Assembly (NCBI GenBank): GCA_949318235.1
Contig: OX439137.1
Span: forward strand, 1,031,747 to 1,095,746
Direction of reading: 5' to 3'
Length of the DNA: 64,000 nucleotides
Source: Ecdyonurus torrentis
Taxonomy: Eukaryota; Arthropoda; Insecta; Ephemeroptera; Heptageniidae
Under the pieces are notes generated by a model. The model ran no database searches, was not told the DNA's origin, and worked only from the letters and a program-made list of their open reading frames with translations. Below are positions 47,176 through 59,269 of this stretch, one piece after another. The number at the start of each line of letters is the position of its first letter. Position 1 is the stretch's first letter. The position numbers and the translations under genes were made by a program.

Positions 47176-47232
47176 ATGGGTGGGTGGTTTGGTGGGCGGG
47201 AGGGAGGGAGGGAGGGAGGCGTGTGGGAGGGT
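47176..47232 (+). other. G-rich, potential G-quadruplex segment
   Basis: GGGTGGGTGG...GGGCGGGAGGGAGGGAGGGAGG has more than four GGG runs with loops of 1-4 bases on the plus strand. It sits about 200 bases before the SAMD3-like gene. CGGACGGAC repeats follow to about 47265. Confidence 0.7.
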
Positions 47233-47434
47233 TGGTGGACGGACGGACCGCGGACGGACGCACGCTCGAACGAATGACGTAACGAACAATTTTAACGTAT
47301 ATAATTTTTAAAGTTGTATTTTTGATTAATTTTCTTTGAAAATGTAATAATAATTATTTAACCACGCACAAAAACGAAAAAAAAAAATATAAACCCATTT
47401 TAAAATTGTGTTGCTATATTTTTTGTTATTTTTT

Positions 47435-48556
47435 ATGGTAGATATGGAGAATCTGGATCTTATTGAATATATTAAGCACGTGTGCCCAAAGTTTAGTGAC
47501 GAACAGTGTGTCCAATATAGGGACAAACTTGTTGGACAAGGAATTGATAATGTCAGTGACTGCAGTGAAGAAATTGTTAGTGTGAAAACATTAATTGAAA
47601 AAGAGCACATACCTGAGGGTATTGTTAATAAGCTGTATCTTACCTGGCGAAAAGCCAAAACTACAGCTCGTCCGCCATTTCAACATAATAATGTGTCAAA
47701 TACAAAAACAGCAAACGAGGTTACAGTTTCACTTAATATTGATTTTGAAGCAATTGGCCATCAAAATAAATTAAAAGCCCAAAACATAGCAAAGAAATAT
47801 AAACGTATTGTAATTAATAGCGTAATAGATCAAGTGATAGAACATTATACTCATAATCCTGGGCTTCACGTTCTTCGCAAGCTAGCTACACGTTGTTGTG
47901 AAGAATATCCCCATTTATATGATCAAATTGATGACAGTGATTTCTCAAAGGGTGTTGAAAGTTTAGCAGGTTCATTCAAGCACCGCTATCATTATGTTGT
48001 AAATAATCTGAATACAAATAACAAGAAAAGTGAAAAGAGACGTCGTAAATCTGATAGAGTGGGAACAGTTAACTTTGATCCTAAATTACCAGAAGGTGAA
48101 ACAGCTGATAGCCAAATGGAGAAGGTAGAAAAATTAAAAAAACATTATGAAGAATCAACTGACAAAAACAGTGATATTATTGAAGATTTGTTAGAGCAGA
48201 TGATGGCTATATATGCAACATCACGATCATATATCAATAATAAAAAAAATGCATCTAAAATAAAAAATAGATTTCCATATTTTTTTTACCCTCAAATATT
48301 TTTGGCACATTTCACTGAGTTAACTGGGCAAGATGCTCTGAATAAGTTGAACAAATTTATTAATGAAACAAATGTTGACAAGCTTATCAAGTATTTTTGT
48401 GAATATTATTCTAAACACAGAAAATGTGCTGTTGCTAAGGACTTACTCTACGGCAGACTTCAACCCCCTGATTTGACCATCAAGTTCATCGCTCTTCTCA
48501 AAATGATAACAATCTTCTTCAGCAATAAAATGAACAAAATGATGTTACTATTTGAG
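47435..48556 (+). CDS. SAMD3-like gene, exon 1
   Basis: Starts at ATG 47435 or, three codons on, ATG 47444 (MENLDLIEYIKHV). A possible acceptor at 47441 means an upstream non-coding exon cannot be excluded. The donor is TTTGAG|GTAAGA, phase 0, and the exon encodes 374 residues. The first 70 residues have the helical pattern of a SAM-like domain. Next come HVLRKLATRCCEEYPHL and SLAGSFKHRYHYVV, then a basic KSEKRRRKSDR stretch and IKNRFPYFFYPQIFLAHFTE. The order matches the animal proteins annotated as sterile alpha motif domain-containing protein 3-like, as I recall them. With exons 2-4 the product is 517 aa. It lies 1.9 kb downstream of the transposase in the same direction, so it may be the element's second gene. 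Confidence 0.7.
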
Positions 48557-48954
48557 GTAAGATGATTTCATAATTTTTCATATAAACATTATTTTACTAA
48601 ATTTATTATACCAATAAAACAAGCAAAAATTACGAAAAAAAAAGTATTGATAATAATTATAATATTAGTTTTTAATGCCTAAATTAAATTTTTAATATAA
48701 GAAAATAGAACTGAACAAAAATTTATTTTTAAATAAAGTATAAAATATAAGATAATTGCAATATATAATATAATATATATATTTATATATACACCAACAG
48801 TAAAATTTTTTTACTTAATTTTTTATACCACGTATATATATTATATGTATATACTTTTTTTGAGTTAATTTTTCAAGTATAAATTAATTCAATATTTAAG
48901 GTAAAGAAAATTTTTACTTTTTATATATACTAACAGAATTTTTAATTTTTTTAG

Positions 48955-49024
48955 GCATCTGCAAGTAATGAAATACTCGAAGCCAGCAAAAGTATCCCAC
49001 AAACTCCAATCATCATTGCATTAG
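48955..49024 (+). CDS. SAMD3-like gene, exon 2
   Basis: 70 nt between acceptor TTTTTTTAG and donor TTAG|GTAATT, entering in phase 0 and leaving in phase 1. It encodes ASASNEILEASKSIPQTPII followed by IAL and the first base of a Gly codon. The PxII(A/V)LG string is a recognisable point of the SAMD3-like family. Confidence 0.7.
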
Positions 49025-49128
49025 GTAATTTATGCCTTTTTTTAATTATGTATTTACTATAATTATATTTTAAAATAATAATCATAACAAAATGCAACTA
49101 TTTATAAATCTTAAAAAAAATATTTTAG

Positions 49129-49294
49129 GATCAACTTATCGAAGCTGTGACGAATACGCACTTATGGTGGATGGAGTCGTGGTCACTAGAGTGGGGGACT
49201 TCAAGTTAGCTTTCGCACTTCTCTTCGCCTCATTCTGGAATTTGAACGTCGAGTATCCCACAAAACTTCGTAGTACATACGAATATGTAAAAGA
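49129..49294 (+). CDS. SAMD3-like gene, exon 3
   Basis: Acceptor ATATTTTAG, donor AAAAGA|GTAAGT; it enters in phase 1 and leaves in phase 2. It contains YALMVDGVVVTRVGDFKLAF and ALLFASFWNLNVEYP, the most family-specific stretch. SAMD3-like proteins have a similar V-x-G-x-x-x...A-x-x-x-LF-A-x-x-x-x-x-N-x-(E/Q)YP block near their C-terminus. Intact phase across all introns argues for an expressed gene rather than a relic. Confidence 0.75.
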
Positions 49295-49549
49295 GTAAGT
49301 TTGTTTATGTATTTTTTTAAAATAAGTTAATATAAATATTGATATTTTTATTAATTTTCATATTTAATTATTTGCTTATAAATCAATTGTAAATTATATA
49401 ACAATTATTTTATTAATTAAAAAAAATTAATATAGATGTAAGGAGAGTACTTAGATTCGTATAAAAAAGTTCTTCACGTTTTCAAAATAATATTTAATTT
49501 ATATATAATTATTTTGTGTAGCTAATTTTTATTATTATTTTTTTTACAG

Positions 49550-49745
49550 GGAAATATTGGAGTGGATAACCCCCTTAGAGCAGGGCAGCAAGTGCGGCAA
49601 AGGCTCTGAAATTCGAGGCAAGCTGCAAGATCTCAAACGAGAAATAAAGCTGTGCAATGAGGAGGCTCTTACTCGTGATGAACCAGTTGGTGAAGCATTC
49701 AATGATTCAGATTCATCACAAGAAAGTGATATTGAAATTGTGTGA
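49550..49745 (+). CDS. SAMD3-like gene, exon 4
   Basis: Acceptor TTTTTTACAG; it completes the Glu codon left open by exon 3 and ends at TGA 49743-49745. It encodes EILEWITPLEQGSKCGKGSE and then a helical, charged tail finishing in an acidic serine-rich end (NDSDSSQESDIEIV). That end has the look of a phosphorylation-rich tail; no domain is recognised. Confidence 0.7.
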
Positions 49746-49907
49746 ATTTTGATTTATTTCTAAGTTTTCACGTATCACATATCTGAATTTTTTTATAAGT
49801 TAAGAATATAGTAATTATATGATATCTTAAAGAACATATTTCTTTTATATTTAATCTTTTGTATATTGTTTAAAAATAACGTCACATTTTTTAAATAATT
49901 ACATTTT

Positions 49908-49910
<3 letters not shown>

Positions 49911-49954
<44 letters not shown>
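49911..49954. repeat. Poly-T tract of about 43
   Basis: Uninterrupted T run about 170 bases beyond the SAMD3-like stop codon. It is adjacent to the R4 repeat copy and may be the A tail of a retroposed sequence on the minus strand. Confidence 0.85.
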
Positions 49955-49959
<5 letters not shown>

Positions 49960-50049
49960 TACTATGGGTACATCATTGAGCATACCAATAATAAAGGAAT
50001 AGACCAGAGAAAAACATAAGTATTTATATCACAAAACACTTGATGGGAT

Positions 50050-50335
50050 TTACATAAATAACATTAGTTTGTCTCAAAATCCAACAGTAGCCCCGTATCA
50101 ACGATCAGAAAATGCAATTTATGCAATCCGCACAACATTTTCATACTAATTTTTGCATGTTTCTGACGTCATAAACATGAATTTTCACGCAAATTGCATA
50201 CTTTACAGTTATTTCACGCTCTCTTGTGGGGCTACATTAACATTCTGGTAAAAATTGTCATCAGTTTTAAAGATCCTATTTCGTTTTAATTCATTAAAAA
50301 GCAATTGTTGTTTTATGTGGTCTATGGCTTTAAGT
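50050..50335 (+). repeat. Dispersed repeat R4, copy 2
   Basis: Shares ATTAGTTTGTCTCAAAA(T/C)C, CAACAGTAGCCCCGTA and GCATGTTTCTGACGTCATAA with the inverted copy at 63700-64000, and the right half with 7395-7600. Confidence 0.8.
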
Positions 50336-51440
50336 AAGAAAATTTTGGACATAAAATGTTGATGTTTTTTTTCCTCTTTTCACAATTTAACGTAAACTAC
50401 GTAAAGTGCAACTATTTTATTTCAAAATAAAAATTTAATGCTTTGAAAAATATTAGAGGTTAAATTAAAATACAAAAATTTATGTTCTAATTTATTATGT
50501 TCTTAAAATACGTTTCATTATTTTACTAACATTTTTTTTAATTATATTTGCTTTTAAAAATGTATGCAAAAATGGAAATTATTGGAATTTATCATTACAG
50601 ATTAAAAAAAATCTTTCTTACCTTTTTCTCAACTCAAAATTCAAAGCCTTGTTTAAAATTTCATTTGTAGCGTTCTATTTAAATTGTGTATATTTTTATT
50701 GAATTTATAATTTTATTTCCCTATCTACTTAGTAAAAGATTATTCTTCTTTTAATTATTATAGCAACAAAAACTCACTGCACTGCTATGGACTGTATATA
50801 TTTGTATATTTAAAATTTAATTTTTTAATTTTAAAGGTAAAATAGTTTATTAATTTTTATATTTTAGTAACAAAACGGTAGAATAAATCTTATGTTGTAG
50901 TAAGTAAAAATTTATATTTATGTTTTTTAGAAAAACAATTGACGTTTCAATCTATGCAAAGTAGTGTAACGTTTAAAGCAATCAACATGTATAGTTCTCT
51001 GTAATAATTATAATCCATCTAACATTATATATATAATATAATATATAATTTATTATTGTAAAAAAATTATCATGCAGACTTTTTAAAATAGGATACATGT
51101 ATAAAAAAATTGCAAAGTTATTCTTCTGTATAAAAAAAAATTGTAAGTCTGACTTTATAATAAAAATAAATTTAAAAAAACACTTGTACATAAAAGATTA
51201 TTTTATTTAAAATTTCCATGCTCATTTTCAATTTTTTATTTTTTTATATTTTCAAATTAAGTTAGAAATATATTTATATTAACAATTAAATTTCAATTAA
51301 AATTTTGTTGTGAAAATTATATAACTCCCATATAATAAATAAATCAACGCCAGATATAATATTTTTTACGTCACTGGTTAAATTGGAATTAGAATTGTAA
51401 GATTTATAAATATATATTTTTGGTGTAAAAAATAAACTGT
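50336..51440. other. AT-rich stretch, no supported gene
   Basis: No coding, RNA or inverted-repeat structure recognised. If the 41.3-51.6 kb transposon is real, this is its right-hand non-coding part. Confidence 0.4.
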
Positions 51441-51479
51441 TACTGGTATAAAAAAAATAAAAACATGGTAGTCTAAAAT

Positions 51480-51592
51480 TGAACCGCGCAGTGTAATTTT
51501 GTTTTAAACTCGCGGTGTAATTTTACACTTCTCATTTGCAGTGCAATACCACCGCGCAGTGTAAAATTACACTCATTTTTTGTTTGTGTGTA
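51480..51592 (-). mobile_element. Candidate right terminus with subterminal repeats
   Basis: Variants of GTGTAATTTTACAC and CCGCGCAGTGTAA occur four times between 51486 and 51573: GCGCAGTGTAATTTTG, GCGGTGTAATTTTACAC, GCAGTGCAATACCACCG and GCGCAGTGTAAAATTACAC. CATTTTTTGTTTGTGTG and TA follow. Clustered subterminal repeats next to a CAC-type terminus are a CACTA-family habit and match the left candidate at 41339. Confidence 0.45.
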
Positions 51593-51965
51593 TATACTAT
51601 ATAGCAAATATCGCAGTATAACCCTACATATTTTTCAAAAACTATATAGCAGAAATTAGACGAAAATGACCTGTATTGGTCACTAAATCTAAATCAACTG
51701 GAAAAAAAAAACAAGAACTAGGGGTACTCATTTTTACTTCATGTACTTATACTGTACTATATTATATATTCATCAGTACATGATCACGCCGTGATTCGTA
51801 CCTTTTTCTCTATATGGTTTGGTTTTGTATTCACGTATCTCAAGATCTGGTGCCTGTTAATATTTCATACCGGTGACATTCCTCCAATTTCTATTTAAAG
51901 CTGTAGAAGCACAGGTATATAATGTGTATTATTTTCGATTAAAAATTATTTTTTTGGGACTTGAA

Positions 51966-52066
<101 letters not shown>

Positions 52067-52216
52067 AACACGCAATATTTAAAAACTTAAGTCCTTTTTT
52101 TTATTTTTAAATTTTTCATAAATTTATTATTTTGATTCAATAATTCAATGATTGCTCTGCAACGCTGATTTTGTTTTAATGATTGCTCGGGCATCGCCGA
52201 AGCATATAACTTGGCG

Positions 52217-52338
<122 letters not shown>

Positions 52339-52340
52339 TT

Positions 52341-53114
52341 CAGGGTATTTTTTTAAATTTTTACTATTTTAGATGCTGATTTCAGCATGAATTTTCTTTG
52401 CAATTTGCAACAGAATTAAAGCACGAATTTTGACATTTTTAAAAATGTTCACAAAAAGGAGTTATGTCAAGTGGTTTTTATTTTAATTAGTAAGTGCCGT
52501 AAGAGTTCATTTTTTAAGAAAAAAAACTCAAGATTGCGCCAGATTTTGATGTAAACAAAGGCTGGATTGGCTGAGATGGACCCACAGCTTGGGCACCAAG
52601 ATCACCAGACCTCACCCCACCTGATTTTTCTTGTAGGACGTCAAAGACAAAGTGTTTAAGACTCAATTGCAAGATATCCCAGAGTTGAAGCGACGCCATC
52701 AGGATTACTGATGCTATATCGAGTCCATCAAGGCTTAGATGCTCCGCAATGCGTGTGACTCGATTTACAGTTTTGACTTGACAACTTCCGGGCTAGAAAA
52801 GGTTCCCACATGGAGAAACTGCTTTGCAGCTTTTGTCAATTGCTTTTCATTACTTTTAAGTAAGAAAAAAATAATAAGAGGCTTTTTATTTTTTTAGTAA
52901 AATGCTGTTCGCTGTTTATCTGTTTTTCGAAAAAATCGCACTTCGTATTGTTTTGCATCTAATCAAAAGAAAAATCGACACAGCACATTTTTAAAAACAG
53001 AAAACAAAATGTCAAAACTTAAGCTTTAATTTGATGTATAATAAGTCTTATTTGTCAATAAACTTCATATTAAAAAACGCATCTGAAAAAGTAAAAATTG
53101 AAATAAACACCCTG
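52341..53114 (+). mobile_element. Deleted mariner-like element, copy 2 (774 bp)
   Basis: Termini CAGGGTATTTTTTTAAATTT and TGAAATAAACACCCTG. At about 52555-52700 the plus strand gives GWIG...RDGPTAWAP-type residues, then SPDLTPPDFSC and DVKDKVFKTQLQDIPELKRR, the same transposase fragment as in copy 1 and with the same deletion. The length is within one base of copy 1, so both descend from one internally deleted, mobilisable form. It is inserted in a TA microsatellite. Confidence 0.8.

Positions 53115-53174
<60 letters not shown>
53115..53174. repeat. (TA)n microsatellite, right part
   Basis: About 28 TA units between the mariner-like copy 2 and repeat R2 copy 2. Confidence 0.95.
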
Positions 53175-53176
<2 letters not shown>

Positions 53177-53570
53177 ATTCTACCAATTTTACGAGATAAG
53201 AAAGCAGCAAAATAATATACAGTAGAGGTTTGAGGTCACACACCACTCCTAGAAGATAAGCCACTATCATGTGTGCTAAAGTCTAAGCATACAAAACGAA
53301 ACACATTTATGATAAAAGTCAAGCGAGCGAGTAATGTTACTCAAGCCTACTCAAGGTTGTATCTATCCCACGTGTTGACTATCAATGCCTTCTATATATA
53401 GTGACGTCACTGACAAAAATATACTTTTCCTTCTTCCAGTGTGTGCGATGTTTATATCTTAAACTTTACGATCAGCGGAGAGTATTATATTATAATATAT
53501 ATTTGCATGAGCTCATGCCGGGAACTGTTTATATATATACAGCTCTATGCAGAGAATTTAAGACGTAGTA
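53170..53570 (+). repeat. Dispersed repeat R2, copy 2
   Basis: Partner of 38245-38790 but without the 130-bp MITE. Sequence after about 53570 (GTAGTAGTTTTTACTAAACAGAGC) no longer matches copy 1. Confidence 0.8.
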
Positions 53571-53574
53571 GTTT

Positions 53575-54207
53575 TTACTAAACAGAGCAAGGTGTGGAAA
53601 TATTGAAATAATCGACCAATGAGAACTGGACGTCTTAGTTTTTGTGAAACATATCGGAGATGTGTTGCATTTGCATGTATTTAGACACCTTCTTTATACC
53701 TCCCCTGAGTCAGGTAGCCAAAACAAGCAAGCAGGAGAAAAAAAAACAGAGCAGATCACACAGAGGATGCCAAACAGCGCCTATTTTTAGTTTATCCTGT
53801 TTATCGTATTAGTTGTATGTCACAAGTACAGTCATGTGATAGTTGATCTAGGCGGTGGTAAAATGTACAGTTTTATGCGCAGATGAAGGTGTAAATATTC
53901 AAAATTGTTCCTTTTTTGGCGTACATAGAATATTAACATTAAATATTAATATACATAAAAAAAAAAGAATATCTCATTGATTTGTTTTATAAAAATGTGC
54001 TATATTTGAGGCAAAACTAGTTAGGTGTTACTATTTATATCATTCTATTTCACATCTATATTTCACATCTATTTCTTTAGGTCAATATAAACTTACAACT
54101 GTGTTTTAATTTGCAATTCTCTAGCTCACATATGTGCTAATTTGCAAGCCAAAGCCAAACCTTATGCTATACGCTGATTTAAAGTCTTCCCAAGTTGCTT
54201 TAATAAA

Positions 54208-54240
<33 letters not shown>

Positions 54241-54605
54241 TTCTCTCTAACTTAGTACTGTACAATTAATAAAAAAATTACCAAACGTTTTTGGGATATC
54301 AGTGAATCCCAAAAATAAGTGAATTTAGATTTGTCCAAAATTTCAAATTAATAATTAATTAAGAATTCTAAATTTTTAAATAATATTTTTATTAAATAAT
54401 TTTTTAATATTTAATTTTTAGAAGATTTTTTTAAATTAATGAAAGTAAAAATAGGTTAAAATATATAAAATAATTTCTGAAATTTTCTAAATAATAATAT
54501 ATGTATAATAATATTGATTTATTGAGCAAGAAAAGTTTACACACAATACAGAGTCAAGTCACAAAACATATAAGTACTGGTCAAAAGGATAATTAAAAAG
54601 GCAAA
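53575..54605. other. Intergenic, with (CT)n
   Basis: (CT)n at 54210-54248 is interrupted once by ATC. 53590-53780 is less AT-rich but has no motif. No gene is supported. Confidence 0.4.
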
Positions 54606-54676
54606 GCCCATCAAGTTAAGAAGAGCACGCAAACGAGCACGCTAACCAGGTTAGCTAACCACTACACCACATGGGC
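54606..54676 (-). tRNA. tRNA-like pseudogene
   Basis: On the minus strand the ends GCCCAT and ATGGGC form a perfect acceptor stem over 71 nt. A canonical A box, TGGTGTAGTGGTTAGC, sits at the right distance. The T arm has no GTTCRA motif and the anticodon arm is not convincing, so it is not a functional tRNA. It may be a relic or a SINE head. Confidence 0.5.
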
Positions 54677-54679
54677 TTT

Positions 54680-55400
54680 ATTTTGTTATTTATTATAAAA
54701 ATAATGCATAATAAAAATAAACTAATATATCTCTGAATATTAAAATGATATTTGGTTACCAATTTCAATGTGAAATGTATAATAATCTGAAACACAAAGT
54801 TTTCTACATTTACAAATAACTTTGCTTAAGGTGATCTGAAGCAACACAGCTCGATTTTAAAACATCAACACTTATGTTGGAAATAATCAATAAATTTGTA
54901 TTTATTAGAGATCATGTTTTTGGTTGTTTATTTTAGGATTCACCTCAGACCTAGAAAAAAGTAAAATATCTCAAAATTAATTCGACAATTTTTTTTTAAA
55001 AAAAATTTAAGGGGGTTAAAAAATGTCATGATCTACGAGCTCCAGTTAACAGAATATTCAAACAATATTTGTGACTCGAGATAATTAGGGTTAAAATTTG
55101 CATATGATTAGCATTGTGTTTTTGTTTTTTAAATTTTAAAAAATTTTGGTACGACAACTTTTTATAAAACTTTGTGACGTTATAGATATTTCCAAGTTCT
55201 ATCGATCACTTTTTGTTTTATATTTCATTAATATTTCTGGTTCAAGAAAATTAGGCGCTGGTTTGCCCATTTAAATAACAATAATTTAAAATTTCACGGC
55301 AAAAAAATATGGTTAAAAATTAATTGTGAGAAATGTATGGGAATTATGAAGAAATTATACTGGAACTTCTATTTTGTATAAATGAGATCTATCCAAAAAA
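54680..55400. other. Intergenic, AT-rich
   Basis: No supported feature. Confidence 0.4.
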
Positions 55401-55403
55401 AGA

Positions 55404-55948
55404 TTAAAAATACTTTATGATCAGTTTTTTGAAGAAAGGGGAGGGCCAGGCCTGAGGTTCATCGTTAAACTTGGTGAGTGACACGAGCGTTGACTTGGTT
55501 AAGAAATTAGACAGGATGTTATTGATAATACAAATTACAGGTATGAGTGAAACAGTGCGCTGAAATAACAGATAGGAGAATGGGCATTTTGTGTTGTTTT
55601 TCTTTCTATTGTTGTGCATTTTTATGATTTTATTTCTGTACATGAACACGACACATATCGATCCTAATGGTAAATAAATTATCAAGTTTAGGTAATATTT
55701 AAGTCATGGTAGTTTACGTGTACTATGGCCGTGTTTACAGGTTTCATTTTCACGGAAACTTGACTCGTTCTAAACTTCTTTGTACGTATGAGTTGAGCTT
55801 GAGAATTTGCCTTAGGCGACGTTTTTAAGGGGCCTGCATGTTCTTCCAGTACCACGTGGCTACTTATGTAGACCGTGTGATCACTAGCACTGCCAAGATC
55901 ACGACAGCACAACCACAGCATAACCAATAGCGGCCAACTATTCAACAA
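55404..55948 (-). other. Two adjoining unassigned open frames
   Basis: Minus-strand frames at 55688-55948 (86 codons) and 55404-55685 (93 codons) stand out as less AT-rich than their surroundings (about 55730-55940). Neither shows a known motif. An ATTGG (inverted CCAAT) lies at the upstream edge near 55927. This could be an exon, a promoter region of a minus-strand gene, or a chance open stretch. Confidence 0.2.
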
Positions 55949-56493
55949 ATCGAAATATTTTATTATAACAAAAACGTGAAAATAAGCATATTCTTAAAAT
56001 CAATTTAAATACACAAATATAATAAGATATAGAAAAATTTTACTTGTAATTCTGCGTCTCTTGCATAATGTAATGAAGAAAAATCCCTTTTTGAATATGA
56101 AACAAGTTATTACCTTATTTCCTAATCTTCGGGACTGTCATTAATAAAAATTATCAGCCTGAAGTTCTAGGAATACTTAAAGTACATCCATTCAAATATA
56201 GACAAGATAACAAATTTAACAAAATCAAAAATTTAATAAGTAAATTTGCAAAGCTTTTAATTTAATCGCTCAGTCATCTTATTTAAAATTAGGTAAAAGA
56301 AGGTGTAAGTAAAATGAAGAGGTTGTAACGCAGTTTTCTAAGCTGTGTCTCTTGGATATTCAAATCACGAGTTGAGTTTTGATAAAGAAAATATCTGTTA
56401 AAGCAACTTAGATTTTGTAATATAAAATTGGGTTAAGGGATATGCTCTAGATGCAATACCAAAACTTATGTCTTTTTTTTTTTTTTTCGTTTT

Positions 56494-58679
56494 TTAAATG
56501 TAAAAAACAAAACTTTCTTTAAACATCTTTAGAGTAACTTTTGAGTTTAGTGTTTTATTAACGTTTGCTTTTTCGGCCAACCTGTATATACCTGCAAGGA
56601 CTCTAGCTTCTAGCATCACTACCTCAATGATCTGTAATATTATTATGTATTGTTTTATTTTACCAGAGAACGCTGACTCTTCTGAACTCTCTTCCTCGGA
56701 CTCGTTGTTTTGCTCTAGTAAGGGCGTGGATTGAACTGGACTCTCTTCCACGGACTCGTTGTTTTGCTCTGGTGAGGGCGTGGATTGAACTGGACTCTTT
56801 TCCACGGACTCGTTGTTTTGCTCTGGTGAGGACGTGGATTGAAATGGACTCTCTTTCACGGACTCGTTGTTTTGCTCTGGTGAGGGCGTGGATTGAACTG
56901 GACTCTCTTCCACGGACTCGTTGTTATGCTTTAGTGAGGACGTTGACTTATCCGCACTCTTTTCCACGGACTCGTTGTTTTGCTCTGGTGAGGGCGTGGA
57001 TTGAACTGGACTCTTTCCCACGGACTCGTTGTTTTGCTCTGGTGAGGGCGTGGATTGAACTGGACTCTTTTCCACGGACTTGTTCTTTTGCTCTGGTGAG
57101 GGCATGGATTTAACTGGATTCTCTTCCACGGACTCGTTGTTTTGCTCTGGTGAGGGCGTGGATTGAAGTGGACTCTTTTCTAAAGACTCGTTGTTTTGCT
57201 CTGGTGAGGGCGCGGATTGAACTGGACTCTCTTCCACGGACTCGTTGTTTTGCTCTGGTGAGGGCGTGGATTGAACTGGACTCTTTTCCACGGACTCGTT
57301 GTTTTGCTCTGGTGAGGACGTGGATTGAAATGGACTCTCTTTCACGGACTCGTTGTTTTGCTCTGGTGAGGGCGTGGATTGAACTGGACTCTCTTCCACG
57401 GACTCGTTGTTATGCTTTAGTGAGGACGTTGACTTATCCGCACTCTTTTCCACGGACTCGTTGTTTTGCTCTGGTGAGGGCGTGGATTGAACTGGACTCT
57501 TTCCCACGGACTCGTTGTTTTGCTCTGGTGAGGGCGTGGATTGAACTGGACTCTTTTCCACGGACTTGTTCTTTTGCTCTGGTGAGGGCATGGATTTAAC
57601 TGGATTCTCTTCCACGGACTCGTTGTTTTGCTCTGGTGAGGGCGTGGATTGAAGTGGACTCTTTTCTAAAGACTCGTTGTTTTGCTCTGGTGAGGGCGCG
57701 GATTGAACTGGACTCTTTTCCACGGACTCGTTGTTTTGCTCTGGTGAGGGCGTGGATTGAAGTGGACTCTTTTCCACGGACTCGTTGTTTTGCTCTGGTG
57801 AGGGCGCGGATTGAAGTGGACTCTTTTCCACGGACTCGATGTTTTGCTCTGGTGAGGGCGTGGATTGAAGTGGACTCTTTTCCACGGACTCGTTGTTTTG
57901 CTCTGGTGAGGGCGTGGATTGAAGTGGACTCTTTTCCACGGACTCGTTGTTTTGCTCTGGTGAGAGCGTGGATTGAACTGGACTCTTTTCCACGGACTCG
58001 TTGTTTTGCTCTGATGAGGGCGAGGATTGAAGTGGACTCTTTTCCACGGACTCGTTGTTTTGCTCTGGTGAGAGCGTGGATTGAACTGGACTCTTTTCCA
58101 CGGACTCGTTGTTTTGCTCTGATGAGGGCGCGGATTGAACTGGACTCTTTTCCACGGACTCGTTGTTTTGCTCTGGTGAGGGCGTGGATTGAAGTGGACT
58201 CTTTTCCACGGACTCGTTGTTTTGCTCTGGTGAGGGCGCGGATTGAAGTGGACTCTTTTCCACGGACTCGATGTTTTGCTCTGGTGAGGGCGTGGATTGA
58301 AGTGGACTCTTTTCCACGGACTCGTTGTTTTGCTCTGGTGAGGGCGTGGATTGAAGTGGACTCTTTTCCACGGACTCGTTGTTTTGCTCTGGTGAGAGCG
58401 TGGATTGAACTGGACTCTTTTCCACGGACTCGTTGTTTTGCTCTGGTGAGGGCGTGGATTGAACTGGACTTTTTTCCACGGACTCGTTTTTTTGCTCTGG
58501 TGAGGGCGTGGATTGAAGTGGGCTCGTTTCCACGGACTCGTTGTTTTGCTCTAGTGAGGGCATGAATTTGTCTGGACTCTTCTTCACGGACTTGTTGTTA
58601 TGCTTTAGTGAGGACGTTGACTTATCCGCACTCTTTTCCACGGACTCGTTCTTTTGCTTTAGTACAGGCGTGGTTGGGT
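56494..58679 (-). CDS. Ser/Pro/Glu repeat protein, exon 3 (18-residue tandem repeats)
   Basis: Acceptor TTGAATGTTTTGCAG before 58679. It enters in phase 1, matching exon 2, and is open to the stop at 56494. It encodes about 36 tandem units of 18 residues (54 bp) with consensus NNESVEKSPVQSTPSPEQ. Variants swap V/L (PVQ/PLQ), T/A/S, and SVEE, SVGK, SLEK. Longer blocks are duplicated too: 432 bp (57839 to 58271) and 486 bp (56772-57113 to 57258-57599). The last about 70 residues are non-repetitive (IIEVVMLEARVLAGIYRLAE). The SP and TP-rich, charged units predict a disordered, phosphorylatable region. The function is unknown. A donor-like GTAAAA near 56665 means the end may be spliced differently. 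Confidence 0.65.
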
Positions 58680-59269
58680 CTGCAAAACATTCAAAAAAAT
58701 AAACTAAATTATTCAAATGTTTTATAATTAAATAAATTAGGAAACATAAGTATATTCTTTTACTGAGCAGAATGCATTGTTATTTGCAATTACAGTCTGA
58801 TGTTTCGAAACAAAAAGAAAATATGTTGAAGAATTCTAAAATCATAGGAAAGATAAACATATAGGTCCATCTCCTATCTTTTGATTTCTTATCTCTGCGA
58901 CAACGTTAGCGAAGCGTTTTCTTGCTACGCAACAGTTAATTTGTATAAAAGCTGAGGACCAATTAGGGACCAAGAATAATTGCTATGAAGATAAATTGCG
59001 AAATCACTTGATTTGATCTTGCTTAGCATTTCCATTGATATTGAATAACAATAAATATTTGACATGATGTAAAATTCAGACATAAAATAAAGCAGAAATA
59101 GTTAAAAGAAGTGTAATGTAATTTTTTTTCTTCTTTATTTATATAAAATTTTTAGATCCATTAGTTTCATTTGTTTGAATTGTTGCTTATTTACACTGTC
59201 ATCTGACAAGATGTGCCATTAAAGTTGAATGTCAATAAAGATATAGTGTCAATGCAATTACTTAATTAA

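Noticed and set aside
56635..56668. Tiny intron (GTAAAA...TTACAG, about 32 nt) near the end of the repeat-protein exon
   Set aside because: Too short for a spliceosomal intron, and the frame is open without it.
56772..58565. Plus-strand frames reading RAWIELDSFPRTRCFAL repeats
   Set aside because: Antisense shadow of the in-frame 54-bp minisatellite. The minus strand has the splice sites, phase match and unique N- and C-terminal parts.
56494..58679. CRISPR-like array of regularly spaced repeats
   Set aside because: The 54-bp units are contiguous without unique spacers, keep frame and encode a peptide repeat in a eukaryotic gene.
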